Source: Siphonodentalium dalli
Lineage: Eukaryota > Mollusca > Scaphopoda > Gadilida > Siphonodentaliidae
Assembly (NCBI GenBank): GCA_032622095.1
Contig: CP136061.1
Location: 14,277,287-14,341,286, forward strand
Length of the DNA: 64,000 nucleotides
Direction of reading: 5' to 3'
The position numbers and the translations under genes were made by a program. Each line of letters opens with the position of its first letter. The stretch's first letter is position 1. Under the pieces are notes generated by a model that was not told the DNA's origin, did no database searches, and worked only from the letters and a program-made list of their open reading frames with translations. Positions 35,049 through 46,545 of this stretch are shown here, one piece after another.

Positions 35049-35205
35049 ATTACTGTAAAACCGTTGTGTCATTTCGTGAAACTCGGCGTCTGAATTATAC
35101 GCGAAAATGTAAACGAAGTCCTTCCTTCGTACCGAACAAATCACATAACACAAATGAGTCTGATTTCCGCTAACAAGAATCACTTTATATTTTTACTAGC
35201 AGGTG

Positions 35206-35531
35206 ACCCGACCTCGTCCGGTCTTTGACCTTAAATTTACCATTATGAAGGTCAAGGTCAGGTCGGAGTCAAGATTTGACCCGTCCAAAACACTCCCCGG
35301 ACAAAATTACACCTAGCTAAATCCGTCAGTTTTACCCGATTTGACCTTGAATTGACCATTTTGAAGGTCAAGGTCAGGTCGGGGTCATGATTTGACCCGT
35401 CCAAAACACTCACCGGACAAAATTACCCCTAGGTATCAAATTTCGTAGAAATCCGTCCGGCAGTTTTCCCGGCCATAGCTAACAGACAAACAAACAGACA
35501 AACAAACAGAAGTCCCAAAATATATATTAGA
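35206..35531 (-). mobile_element. Mini-Helitron 1 (326 bp)
   Basis: Read on the minus strand it starts TCTAATATATATTTTGGGAC and ends in a hairpin-forming GACGAGGTCGGGTC followed by CTAG, with T as the next base. TC start, a short GC hairpin about 10 bases before CTAG, and A/T flanks are established Helitron hallmarks. The inside holds GGTCAAGGTCAGGTCGG repeats also seen in mini-Helitron 4. Non-autonomous. Confidence 0.72.
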
Positions 35532-35571
35532 TATATATATATATATATAGCTATATATATATATATATATA
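35532..35571. repeat. (TA)n microsatellite
   Basis: A 40-bp TA tract interrupted by one GC, separating two minus-strand mini-Helitrons. A-T steps are the Helitron target. Confidence 0.95.
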
Positions 35572-36301
35572 CTAGAAGGTGACCCGACTTCGTCCGGGCT
35601 ATTCAAAAACCAAATTTCAAGTCGATTGCTCCACCCGTTTCCTAGATCTGGTCTGCGCATGCGCGAAGCTGGTGTTGCACGTGCTCGGCGACCCGATAAA
35701 ATTCGTATCCGGGGCAAGATACATTCACATACCAAATTTCAAGTCGATAGCTACACCCGTTTCCGAGATATATAGCCCAATGTCATTTGCGGATACCTCG
35801 GCCGGTGATGAGTTAACGCGACACAGTCAAATGCATCGGCAGGGTGAGAGTTAACGTAATCTAACTTTATGACCTCTGACGACGTCATAGAAATTACGCA
35901 TTGATTTTATCCCGATAAAAGCATCGGACCACTTGTACCTAATAATTGAGGCAGATAACTAAAACGGATACATACATATTATATATCGTTGGAAAGAGGA
36001 CACGCCACAGATTCTAACCGTGCAAATTATATGACTGGCAATTTATTATTCGCGCTATATCGAATCGATTTGTGAGCACCGAACTGAAATATATTAGCGC
36101 AAAAACGGCGTAAAAATAGATTTGACCTCCGCACGTGAAAAGTTGACCTCGCACGGACAAATAAATATGCCTATGTTCGTCTCCGGCCGAAAATACCCTA
36201 AAATACCAAATTTCATCGAAATTGGCTTAGTCGTTTTCGAGTCCATCGATTTCAAACAAACACATACACACACACACAGATCTTTCAAAATATATAATAG
36301 A
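35572..36301 (-). mobile_element. Mini-Helitron 2 (730 bp)
   Basis: The minus strand begins TCTATTATATATTTTGAAAG and ends AGCCCGGACGAAGTCGGGTC, then ACCTTCTAG, with T next. The 5' end is almost identical to that of mini-Helitron 4 and the 3' hairpin is the same. Inside are CCAAATTTCAAGTCGAT.GCT.CACCCGTTTCC segments (twice) and an (AC)n tract. No Rep or helicase coding sequence. Confidence 0.72.
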
Positions 36302-36313
36302 TATATATATATA

Positions 36314-36757
36314 TCTCATATATATTTTGAAGACCTCTGTTTGTCTGTCTGTCTGTCTGTATGTTTGTCTGTCATTGATACAAATCTACGATTCTCGACC
36401 GATCGGGACGAAACTTGGTACGTGGGTGTAGTTTGACCAGGCGGTGGACGTTGTCGTATTGGCGAGCCCGTGCGGCGCCCGCTTCGCGCATGCGCAGACG
36501 AGATCTTGGAAACGGGTGGAGCTATCGACTTGAAATTTGGTATGTGAATGTATCTTGCCCCGGATACGAATTTTATCGAGTCGCCGAGCCCGTGCGACGC
36601 CAGCTTCGCGCATGCGCAGACCAGATCCAGGAAACGGGTACCGCTATCGACTTGAAATTTGGTTTTTGAATAGCCCGGACAACGTCGGGCTGGGTAGAGC
36701 TATCGACTTGAAAATTGGTTTTTAAATAGCCCGGACAACGTCGGGCTCATCGGCTAG
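36314..36757 (+). mobile_element. Mini-Helitron 3 (444 bp)
   Basis: Starts TCTCATATATATTTTGAAGA after an A, followed by TCTGTTTGTCTGTCTGTCTG. Ends with the strong hairpin AGCCCGGACAACGTCGGGCT, then CATCGG and CTAG. Two GGTATGTGAATGT/GGAAACGGGT.G.GCTATCGACTT units lie inside, in the opposite orientation to those of mini-Helitron 2. The next element begins at the next base. Confidence 0.72.
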
Positions 36758-36780
36758 TCTATTATATATTTTGGAAGATC

Positions 36781-36811
<31 letters not shown>

Positions 36812-37370
36812 TCGCAATGAACTCGAAAACGACCGAGCCGATTTCCATGAAACTTTGTATGTGGGGATATTTTCGGCCGGGAACGGGCATAGGCTTATTA
36901 ATTTGTCCGTGCGACGTGACCTTGACCTTGAAATCGGGTAATTTCAAGGTCAAACGCCCAAATATTACGGGATTTCAATGAAACTTGGTATGCGGGGGTA
37001 CATTCGTATGGGGAGTGACATAAGCATATTCATTTGCCCGTGCGACGTGACCTTGACCTTTAAATCGGGTAACGTCAAGGTCAAATCGCCAATTTTGATG
37101 GGATTTCGACGAAATTTGATACGTGGGGTTACTTTTGTCCACTGGGTGTTTTGGACGGGTCAAATCGTGACCCCGACCTGAACTTGACCTTCAAAATGAT
37201 CAATTCAAGGTCAAATCGGGTAAAACCGGATGGATTTCGACGGGTACTTTTGTCGGGTACTTTTGTTCGGGAAATGTTTTGGACGGGTCAAATCGTGACC
37301 CCACTTGATCTTGACATTCAAAATGGACAATTCAAGGTCAAAGCCCGGACGAAGTCGGGTCACCTTCTAG
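36758..37370 (+). mobile_element. Mini-Helitron 4 (613 bp), head-to-tail with the preceding one
   Basis: Starts TCTATTATATATTTTGGAAG directly after the CTAG of mini-Helitron 3. Ends GCCCGGACGAAGTCGGGT, CACCTT, CTAG, with T next. Contains a (GT)n tract near 36785 and repeated GACCTTGACCTT/AAGGTCAA segments of about 110 bp each. Head-to-tail tandem Helitrons are known in several animal genomes. Confidence 0.72.
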
Positions 37371-37845
37371 TATATATATATATGAGAAGGTCGTTTTCGT
37401 TAGCCAAACGCGATCACTGCGTGCCCGTTTCAAGGTGAAGATCACATCGGGCGGTAAAACTTACCCGATGAAAATCTCCCCCGTTCATTGGAACCCCTAA
37501 GTACGAAGACAGACATAAGAATCACACAACACGCTCATGTCTGGATACAGACACACTCATGTCTGTCCTCAGACATAAGAATCACACTACACGCACACGA
37601 TCTTTATCAACGACACGGCGGATACGAACGCTCTTTAACTATCAACGCGATTAAACCCACAGTGCCAAGGACGGTCATGTTGGTGACTGGGTGTGGAGAA
37701 GGGGTGCTCTGAGCTTCTCCAAACGGCGGTAAACACTGTCCGTGTTTTTTAAACCTTAGATTGGAAGTTTGAGCTCAATCGGTCCAGCCGTTTCCCGGTC
37801 AGAGCTAACAGACAAACAAACAGAAGTCCCGAAATATATATTAGA
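37371..37845 (-). mobile_element. Spacer ending in a truncated mini-Helitron 5' end
   Basis: At 37745-37845 the minus strand reads TCTAATATATATTTCGGGAC, then TTCTGTTTGTTTGTCTGTTAGC and a GGAAACGGCTGGACC segment, a close match to the 5' end of mini-Helitron 1. No CTAG terminus in the right orientation was found to its left, so the copy is truncated or its end has decayed. The rest (37380-37740) is unique. Confidence 0.5.
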
Positions 37846-38197
37846 TATGGAAGAATGGCGTTGTGTGCTAGCAATTTTGATACACGAGTTAGTGAAATAG
37901 CTTTATTCACCGCAACATTGTGTTTCAAGTCACTTTAATGTATATGCATTGTTCTGTTCTGACATAGTTTAAACGAAATTGCAGTATTATCCAAGAATGG
38001 ATGGCCTATAAAACCAATGTCATTGACTGACATTGGCAAGGTCATGATAATTATTTATAATGAAAACGTAAGTCCAGTCACGATATAATTCGGGATTCTA
38101 CACGAATCGCTGCCGAATGACAGCATAATGTCATATAACACGTCATCTGACGAAAATGGGGTCACGCCAATTATCATTTTGTATTTATAATGTTACA
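37846..38197. other. Unique spacer
   Basis: No gene or repeat recognised. Confidence 0.4.
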
Positions 38198-39031
38198 GAT
38201 TCGAACCGCATGCCCCTGGGGAAAATTACTAACATACCCATATAGACTGTGCTAGTGTAAAGGTTCCAATCATCGATTTTGGCTAAAACCACACCAACCA
38301 TAAAAACCCCAGGTATGTCTTATTGGCAATAACATTCCCTTTCATTTGACATTTAACTCGGCGAAATCGAACGAAGCGAAGTTGAGATATGATATCGGAA
38401 AGTACGGAATTCTACCGAACAAATCGGCTCGTCATTCTCCCTGTCCGCCGAATGACCTTTGACCCAGTTATAATATATATATTTTCGAGCAATAATTGTC
38501 GCGAGCGTGTACTTAAACGCGATGTCATAACCTATAAATGTTCATATATATTCTACAAGTCATTCCGAAACCACCAATACCTCTTGTACCTCGGGCGAAA
38601 TAAAAGAGGTATTGGTGGCTTCGGAATGACTTGTAGATTATATATGAGCATTTATAAGTTATGACATCGCGTTTAATTACACGCCCGCGACAATTGATTG
38701 CTCGAAAATATTGATTTTATAACGGGGTCAAAGGGCTTTCGGCGGACAGAGAGGATGACGAGCCGATTTGTTCAGTAGAATTCGGCACTTTCCGATATCA
38801 TATCTCGACTTCGCTTCGTTCGATTTCGCCGAGTTACATGTCAAATGAAAGGGAACTGCAATGCCAACAAGACACATTTGGGGAAATTTTGGTTGCAATT
38901 ATTGATTTCTAGAATTTGTAGGGTTTTAATAGTTGGTGTGGTTTTAGCCAAAATCGATTATTGGAACATTTACACTGGTATAGTCTATATTGGTATTTTA
39001 GTAATTTTTCCCAGGGGCCCGTGATTCGAAC
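38198..39031. mobile_element. 830-bp near-complete palindrome (foldback MITE)
   Basis: Two ~400-bp arms meet at about 38583-38604. Matching inverted landmarks include CCCCTGGGGAAAATTACTAA / TTAGTAATTTTTCCCAGGGG, CGAACGAAGCGAAGT / ACTTCGCTTCGTTCG and TACAAGTCATTCCGAAACCACC / its inverse. Arm identity is around 85-90% by eye. Both outer ends contain ATTCGAA. The 91-codon plus frame (38389-38664) is mirrored by the palindrome and is not considered a gene. Confidence 0.88.
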
Positions 39032-39623
39032 TAGGAACCAAATATTCAACTATATAGTTTACGCGAGATTACGGTGGAGTCACACACCAATGACATGCGA
39101 CTGATGCTATGGTAGTTTACCTTTAGGAAGCATTTGTGCACGCGTAAGTTGAGATCAGTAGTATCGATTATACAATCAGTGTTAATCGAAGACTGTCTGG
39201 ACGCAAACGTTGTCCTCTTTGTCGTGCCGGGCGGTCTCATCATCACATATCAATTTATATAATTATATTCAGCCGATTGGGGTGAATCAGTGCGGCATGC
39301 CATTGTGAGGTGTTTTCGGTTTCATTTATGCTGATATAACACAAAAATGTTAAAACTATCTTTTTTTCAAACTTAGTTTACATACAATGTTGTTTGTGAA
39401 ATCGTAAATTGTATCTCGTCAGGTAAACTTCAAATCAAATATTCATAAAACAGCTGTCAGTATGTCGTAAATATAGTTATATAACTGTCGTGAGGCGGGG
39501 AACAATCGACTGATAGGGCGCGAGAATGACCTCTCTTATATAATCCGGAAACCTATGGGTCGGGAATGTGAAATAACAATCACCGTTCCTGTTGAATATT
39601 CATGAAGTATAATATTCTTGACA
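39032..39623. other. Unique spacer
   Basis: No gene or repeat recognised. Confidence 0.4.
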
Positions 39624-39822
39624 AGCCACGAACTCACACAGCCACGAACTCACACAGCCACGATCTCACACGGCCACGAACTCACACAGCCACGAACTCA
39701 CACAGCCACGAACTCACACAGCCACGAACTCACACAGCCACGAACTCACACGGCCACGAACTCACTCGGCCACGAACTCACACAGCCACGATCTCACACA
39801 GCCACGATCTCACACAGCCACG
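39624..39822. repeat. 16-bp minisatellite, about 12 copies
   Basis: Unit GCCACGAACTCACACA, with variants GATCTC and CACGGCC or CACTCGGCC. Frames of 72-81 codons run through it. Confidence 0.95.
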
Positions 39823-39892
39823 CTTATTGTTCATAACTTCAAATTGATTGATTTGAGTGAATTTTATAATGATAAAAACATAACATGCGATT

Positions 39893-40275
39893 TTAACCCT
39901 TTACCCAACAAACCGGCCAAATAAAGCTTCAACAGCCTACAATATCTGCGGTCTGTCTCAATAGAACCATACAAATATGGATATCATTGGAACCGACTCC
40001 TTGACCACATTGTGATAGTTACAGTTATGCCCTTTGCCAATGCATTCTCTTATATATGCGAGTCGACCATAGGTCGCCTCGCATATATAAGAGAATGCAT
40101 TGGCCTAAACAAATTTTTTGTTTAACACCATTTACCATTTTGTCTTACATTCTTTAACAATTTTATAATTTGTTAACCCAATGCATTGTCTTATATATGC
40201 GAGGCGACCTATGGTCGACTCGCATATATAAGAGAATGCATTGGCACAGGGGCCTTCTGTTGGGTAAAGGGTTAA
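39893..40275. mobile_element. TTAA-flanked MITE with twin hairpins, copy B (inverted)
   Basis: TTAA at both edges, ends CCCTTTACCCAACA and TGTTGGGTAAAGGG. Same interior as copies A and C but in the opposite orientation (AATAAAGCTTCAACAGCC near the left end). Twin ~67-bp hairpins at about 40037-40104 and 40179-40245 keep the sequence GCATTCTCTTATATATGCGA with one or two substitutions. Confidence 0.87.
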
Positions 40276-40465
40276 TGCTATGTAAATATGGTATGCAGGA
40301 ACAGCATGGCTAGTTTATGTAGCTGGTCGTCTTCCTGCTGCCCATAATACAACCCAAATATGACGGAGTGAGTTTATATGCACGAAGAAAGATTCATTAT
40401 TAAATGAATGAAATAAGACTCGGGATATCCATTCTTTGGCCGTAATGCAAATTGGAAGTCAATAT
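40276..40465. other. Short unique spacer
   Basis: Nothing recognised. Confidence 0.4.
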
Positions 40466-41096
40466 TTCCCCGAATTTGACACTGAGGTGCCATGTCGGTC
40501 TACATCGTCCCTGGATTTAACACTGAGGTGTCATGTCTATCTACATCGTCCCTGAATTTAACACTGAGGTGTCATATCTGTCTACATCGTCCCTGAATTT
40601 AACACTGAGCTGAGGTGTTATGTCGGGCTACACCGTCCCCGAATTTAACACTGAACTGAGGTGTTATGTTGGGCTACACCGTCCCCGCATTTAACACTGA
40701 GGTGCAATGTCGGTCTACACCGTCCCTGAATTTAATACTGAGGTGCCATGTCGGGCTACACCGTCCACGAATTTAACACTGAGGTGTCATGTCGGTCTAC
40801 ATCGTCCCTGAATTTAATACTGAGGTGCCATGTCGGGCTACACCGTTCCTGACATTAACACTGAAATGAGGTGCCATATCTGTCTACACCGTCTCTGACG
40901 TTAGCAATGAAAGGAGGTGTCATATATATCTACACCGTCCCTGAATTTAACACTGATGTGCCATGTCGGTCTACACCGTGTCTGAATTTAATACTGAGGT
41001 GCCATGTCGATCTACAACGTCCCTGACATTAACACTGGAATGAGGTGCCATGTATATCTACACCGTCCCTGAATTTAACACTGATGTGCTGTGTCA
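40466..41096. repeat. ~41-bp minisatellite, about 15 copies
   Basis: Units contain CGTCCCTGAATTTAACACTG, AGGTGCCATGTCGGTCTACA and C. Some copies are lengthened by a duplicated GAGCT or GAAAT step. Divergence is moderate. Confidence 0.93.
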
Positions 41097-41404
41097 AGAG
41101 AGACATCTTTATTGGAACGAATTACTTGATTGATGTTCGTTGTATACACTGAGAGTCAGTTATCCACATATTACCATCTCACCAATAATGGCAGCCACTA
41201 TCATTAAGATCGCTAGGTCGGTTCAGTTCTTATCGCGTTTGCTATCTAAATTAACACAATGTCCATACATTCATATATTTTACAGGGAGCGCAATACTAC
41301 GCGTATATATGCATTGAAAGTAGTGGATGTTCTTGACCATCAGTGGCCGTTATATCACGCCGTGAAAGGTCAGGGAGAGTACACTCGCCCATAGTTAACC
41401 AATC
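41097..41404. other. Unique spacer
   Basis: An 84-codon frame (41140-41394) has no recognised domain and no support from neighbours. Confidence 0.35.
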
Positions 41405-41600
41405 CATGGAGCTTCCTGAAATGTTGCGAAAACACTGTGTCATAATTGTCTTATATATGAGAGTCTCCCATGTGTAGCCTCACATTTATGAGATCATGCA
41501 TATGTTTAACAGTATTTACCTTGACACTGTAAGCCAGTGTATTATATAATATGCGAGGCTCCCGACGGGAGACTCACATTTATTACAGTATCATACCCTT
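41405..41600. mobile_element. Diverged relative of the twin-hairpin element
   Basis: GGAGCTTCCTGAAATGTTGCG, then TTGTCTTATATATGAGAGTCTCCC...CTCACATTTATGAGA, and further on TAATATGCGAGGCTCCCGACGGGAGACTCACATT, repeat the two-hairpin layout with different bases. A similar piece lies at 54535-54665. Confidence 0.6.
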
Positions 41601-41959
41601 ATTCCATTCTATAAATTGTGATATTTAGCGTTCGTTTAATAACAGGAAATAGTGCCAGCTGACATTTGACTTCCGGTTGTCGTCTGCTTACATTCCGTAC
41701 GCTACGTCTCAAAATACTATGGCTTCCAATATTCTTCCAACAAACTAAAATGAAAGAAGAGATTGAAAAGTTATGCCAATGAATATACACCATTAAATAT
41801 GCCAGAATATTTATTTATCTGGGACTATTTCCTTACGCGGGCAAAACAACGCGGTTACGTGAAACGACATTGCATGCCTTATATAAGAAAGTTATTTCCG
41901 CGTCCCATTTGTTGATTTAAGTATGTTTTGTTGAGGTTTTGGATCATGTAATAAATAGC
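41601..41959. other. Unique spacer
   Basis: No gene or repeat recognised. One 64-codon minus frame without a domain. Confidence 0.35.
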
Positions 41960-42104
41960 ATCTACAACTCGTCCCCAGTTCATTGAGTAATTTCCAAAAC
42001 TCATTCAGTAAATTAGGCATGGATCGAGCCTTTGGCGAGGTCCAGACCTAATGTACTGGACGAGTTTTGTAAATTCCGCTATAAACTGGGGACGAGTTGT
42101 AGAT
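41960..42104. mobile_element. 145-bp hairpin MITE
   Basis: Ends ATCTACAACTCGTCCCCAGT and ACTGGGGACGAGTTGTAGAT are perfect inverses. Pairing continues less perfectly inside (CAAAACTCATTCAGTA / TACTGGACGAGTTTTG). It ends about 35 bp before the 30-bp array. No target duplication identified. Confidence 0.82.
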
Positions 42105-42138
42105 CCTCTATATACAAGACAATGCACTGATACATTAT

Positions 42139-45100
42139 ATTTAGTTATGATGTGGGTGAGTCCTGCTGATTTAGCTATGATGTTGCGGGTCCTGCTGATT
42201 TAGTTATGATGTGGCGGATCCTGCTGATTTAGCTATGATGTGGGTGAGCACTGCTGATTTAGTTATGATGTGGCGGATCCTGCTGATTTAGCTATGATGT
42301 GGGTGAGCACTGCTGATTTAGTTATGATGTGGCGGATCCTGCTGATTTAGCTATGATGTGGGCGGATCCTGCTGATGTAGCTATGATGTGGATGAGCCCT
42401 GCTGATTTAGCTATGTTGTGGGTGAGCCCTGCTGATTTAGCTATGATGTTGGTGAGTTCTGCTGATGTAGCTATGATGTTGGTGAGCCCTGCTGATTTAG
42501 CTATGATGTGGGTGAGTCCTGCTGATTTAGCTATGATGTGGGTGAGCTCTGTTGATTTAGCTATGATGTGGATGGACCCTGCTGATTTAGCTATGATGTG
42601 GCGGATCCTGTTGATTTAGCTATGATGTGGGTGAGCCCTGTTGATTTAGTTATGATGTGGATGGACCCTGCTGATTTAGCTATGATGTGGATGGACCCTG
42701 CTGATTTAGCTATGATGTGGTAGGTCCTGCTGATTTAGCTATGATGTGGGTGAGTCCTGCTGATTTAGCTATGATGTGGATGGACCCTGCTGATTTAGCT
42801 ATGATGTGGGTGGACCCTGCTGATTTAGCTATGATGTGGATGAGTCCTGCTGATTTAGCTATGATGTGGGTGAGTCCTGCTGATTTAGCTATGATGTGGG
42901 TGAGTCCTGCTGATTTAGCTATGATGTGGGTGAGTCCTGCTGATTTAGCTATGATGTGGATGGATCCTGCTGATTTAGTTATGATGTGGCGGATCCTGCT
43001 GATTTAGCTATGATGTGGGTGGACCCTGCTGATTTAGCTATGATGTGGGTGAGTCCTGCTGATTTAGCTATGATGTGGGTGAGTCCTGCTGATTTAGCTA
43101 TGATGTCAGTAGGTCCTGCTGATTTAGTTATGATGTGGCGGATCCTGCTGATTTAGTTATGATGTGGCGGATCCTGCTGATTTAGTTATGATGTGGCGGA
43201 TCCTGCTGATTTAGCTATGATGTGGCGGATCCTGCTGATTTAGCTATGATGTGGGTGAGTCCTGCTGATTTAGCTATGATGTGGATGGACCCTGCTGATT
43301 TAGCTATGATGTGGATGGACCCTGTTGATTTAGCTATGATGTGGATGGATCCTGCTGATTTAGCTATGATGTGGGTGGACCCTGCTGATTTAGCTATGAT
43401 GTGGGTGAGTCCTGCTGATTTAGCTATGATGTGGGTGGGCCCTGATGATTTAGCTATGATGTGGGTGAGCCCTGCTGATTTAGCTATGATGTGGGTGAGC
43501 CCTGCTGATTTAGCTATGATGTGGGTGAGTCCTGCTGATTTAGCTATGATGTGGGTGGGTCCTGCTGATTTAGCTATGATGTGGGTGGCCGGGCCCTGCT
43601 GATTTAGCTATGATGTGGGTGAGTCCTGCTGATTTAGCTATGATGTGGGTGAGCCCTGCTGATTTAGCTATGATGTTGGTGGGTCCTGCTGATTTAGCTA
43701 TGATATTGGCGAGTCCTGCTGATTTAGCTATGATGTGGGTGGGTCCTGCTGATTTAGCTATGATGTTGGTGGGTCCTGCTGATTTAGCTATGATGTGGGT
43801 GGGTCCTGCTGATTTAGCTATGATGTTGGTGGGTCCTGCTGATTTAGCTATGATGTGGGTGGGTCCTGCTGATTTAGCTATGATGACGGGTCCTGCTGAT
43901 TTAGCTATGATGACGGGTCCTGTTGATTTAGCTATGTTGTGGGTGAGCCCTGCTGATTTAGCTATAATGTTGGTGGCTCCTGCTGATTTAGCTATGATGT
44001 GGGTGAGCCCTGCTGATTTAGCTATGATGTTGGTGGGTCCTGCTGATTTAGCTATGATATTGGCGAGTCCTGTTGATATACTATGATGTTGGCGGGTCCT
44101 GATGATTTAGCTATGACATGGAGGGGGTCCTGCTGATTTAGCTATGATGTGGTAGGTCCTGCTGATTTAGCTATGATGTTGGTGGGTCCTGCTGATTTAG
44201 TTATGATGTGGATGGACCCTGCTGATTTAGCTATGATGTGGATGGACCCTGCTGATTTAGCTATGATGTGGATGGACCCTGCTGATTTAGCTATGATGTG
44301 GTAGGTCCTGCTGATTTAGCTATGATGTGGGTGAGTCCTGCTGATTTAGCTATGATGTGGATGGACCCTGCTGATTTAGCTATGATGTGGATGGACCCTG
44401 CTGATTTAGCTATGATGTGGTAGGTCCTGCTGATTTAGCTATGATGTTGGTGGGTCCTGCTGATTTAGTTATGATGTGGATGGACCCTGCTGATTTAGTT
44501 ATGATGTGGATGGACCCTGCTGATTTAGCTATGATGTGGATGGACCCTGCTGATTTAGCTATGATGTGGTAGGTCCTGCTGATTTAGCTATGATGTGGGT
44601 GAGTCCTGCTGATTTAGCTATGATGTGGATGGACCCTGCTGATTTAGCTATGATGTGGATGGACCCTGCTGATTTAGCTATGATGTGGTAGGTCCTGCTG
44701 ATTTAGCTATGATGTTGGTGGGTCCTGCTGATTTAGTTATGATGTGGATGGACCCTGCTGATTTAGTTATGATGTGGCGGATCCTGCTGATTTAGCTATG
44801 ATGTTGCGGGTCCTGCTGATTTAGCTATAATGTTGGTGGGTCCTGTTGATTTAGCTATGATGTGGGTGAGCCCTGTTGATTTAGTTATGATGTGGATGGA
44901 CCCTGCTGATTTAGCTATGATGTGGATGGACCCTGTTGATTTAGCTATGATGTGGATGGACCCTGCTGATTTAGCTATGATGTTGGTGGGTCCTGCTGAT
45001 TTAGCTATGATGTGGATGGACCCTGCTGATTTAGCTATGATGTGGATGGACCCTGCTGATTTAGTTATGATGTCAGTAGGTCCTGCTGATTTAGCTATGA

Positions 45101-46545
45101 TGTGGGTGAGCCCTGCTGATTTAGCTATGATGTGGGTGAGCCCTGCTGATTTAGCTATGTTGTGGGTGAGCCCTGCTGATTTAGCTATGATGTGGATGGA
45201 TCCTGCTGATTTAGCTATGATGTGGATGGACCCTGCTGATTTAGCTATGATGTGGATGGACCCTGCTGATTTAGTTATGATGTCAGTAGGTCCTGCTGAT
45301 TTAGCTATGATGTGGGTGAGCCCTGCTGATTTAGCTATGATGTGGGTGAGCCCTGCTGATTTAGCTATGTTGTGGGTGAGCCCTGCTGATTTAGCTATGA
45401 TGTCAGTAGGTCCTGCTGATTTAGCTATGTTGTGGGTGAGCCCTGCTGATTTAGCTATGATGTCAGTAGGTCCTGCTGATTTAGCTATGATGTGGGTGAG
45501 CCCTGCTGATTTAGCTATGTTGTGGGTGAGCCCTGCTGATTTAGCTATGATGTCAGTAGGTCCTGCTGATTTAGCTATGATGTGGGTGGCCGGGCCCTGC
45601 TGATTTAGCTATGATGTTGATTGGACTTGCTGATTTAGCTATGTTGTGGGTGAGCCCTGCTGATTTAGCTATGATGTCAGTAGGTCCTGCTGATTTAGCT
45701 ATGATGTGGGTGGCCGGGCCCTGCTGATTTAGCTATGATGTTGATTGGACTGCTGATTTAGCTATGATGTGGGTGGTCGGGCCCTGCTGATTTAGCTATG
45801 ATGTTGATTGGACTTGCTGATTTAGCTATGATGTGGTAGGTCCTGTTGATTTAGCTATGATGTGGTAGGTCCTGCTGATTTAGCTATAGTGTTGACGGGT
45901 CCTGCTGATTTAGCTATGATGTGGGTGGTCGGGCCCTGCTGATTTAGCTATGATGTTGATTGGACTTGCTGATTTAGCTATGATGTGGTAGGTCCTGTTG
46001 ATTTAGCTATGATGTGGTAGGTCCTGTTGATTTAGCTATGATGTGGGTGGTCGGGCCCTGCTGATTTAGCTATGATGTTGATTGGACTTGCTGATTTAGC
46101 TATGATGTTGATTGGACTTGCTGATTTAGCTATGATGTCAGTAGGTCCTGCTGATTTAGCTATGATGTGGGTGACCGGGCCCTGCTGATTTAGCTATGAT
46201 GTTGATTGGACTTGCTGATTTAGCTATGATGTGGGTGGCCGGGCCCTGCTGATTTAGCTATGATGTTGATTGGACTTGCTGATTTAGCTATGATGTGGTA
46301 GGTCCTGCTGATTTAGCTATGATGTGGTAGGTCCTGCTGATTTAGCTATGATGACGGGTCCTGCTGATTTAGCTATAATGATGACGGGTACTGCTGCTTT
46401 GGCTATACTGTTGATGGGTCCTGCTGATTTCTCTATGCAGTGGATTATCCTGGTGATTTAATTATACTGTTGATGGACGTGGTGGTTTAGTTATAATTTG
46501 GCGGGTCCTGGTGAGTTAGCTGTGATGTCGATGGGCCCCGCTTAA
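42139..46545. repeat. 4.4-kb minisatellite of 30-bp units (~147 copies)
   Basis: The unit is CCTGCTGATTTAGCTATGAT plus GTGGGTGAGT. Variant classes differ mainly in the last 10 bases (GTGGATGGAC, GTTGGTGGGT, GTCAGTAGGT, GTGGCGGAT, GTGGTAGGT), some being 27-29 or 34 bp long. A 54-bp composite (GTGGGTGGCCGGGC.. with GTTGATTGGACTTG..) dominates 45580-46280. The unit is a multiple of three, so frames of up to 257 codons encode a decapeptide (P-A-D-L-A-M-M-W-V-S), but 28-, 29- and 34-bp units break frame repeatedly. This argues against coding. An inverted array of the same unit is at 47991-49305. Confidence 0.96.

Noticed and set aside
38389-38664. A 91-codon gene in the 38-39 kb palindrome
   Set aside because: The frame runs across the palindrome centre and is determined by the inverted repeat. 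No domain or second independent support.
43222-45603. Decapeptide-repeat proteins (126, 158 and 257 codons) in the 30-bp array
   Set aside because: Frequent 27-, 28-, 29- and 34-bp units break the frame and the inverted array has its own frames. Nothing suggests purifying selection on a protein.
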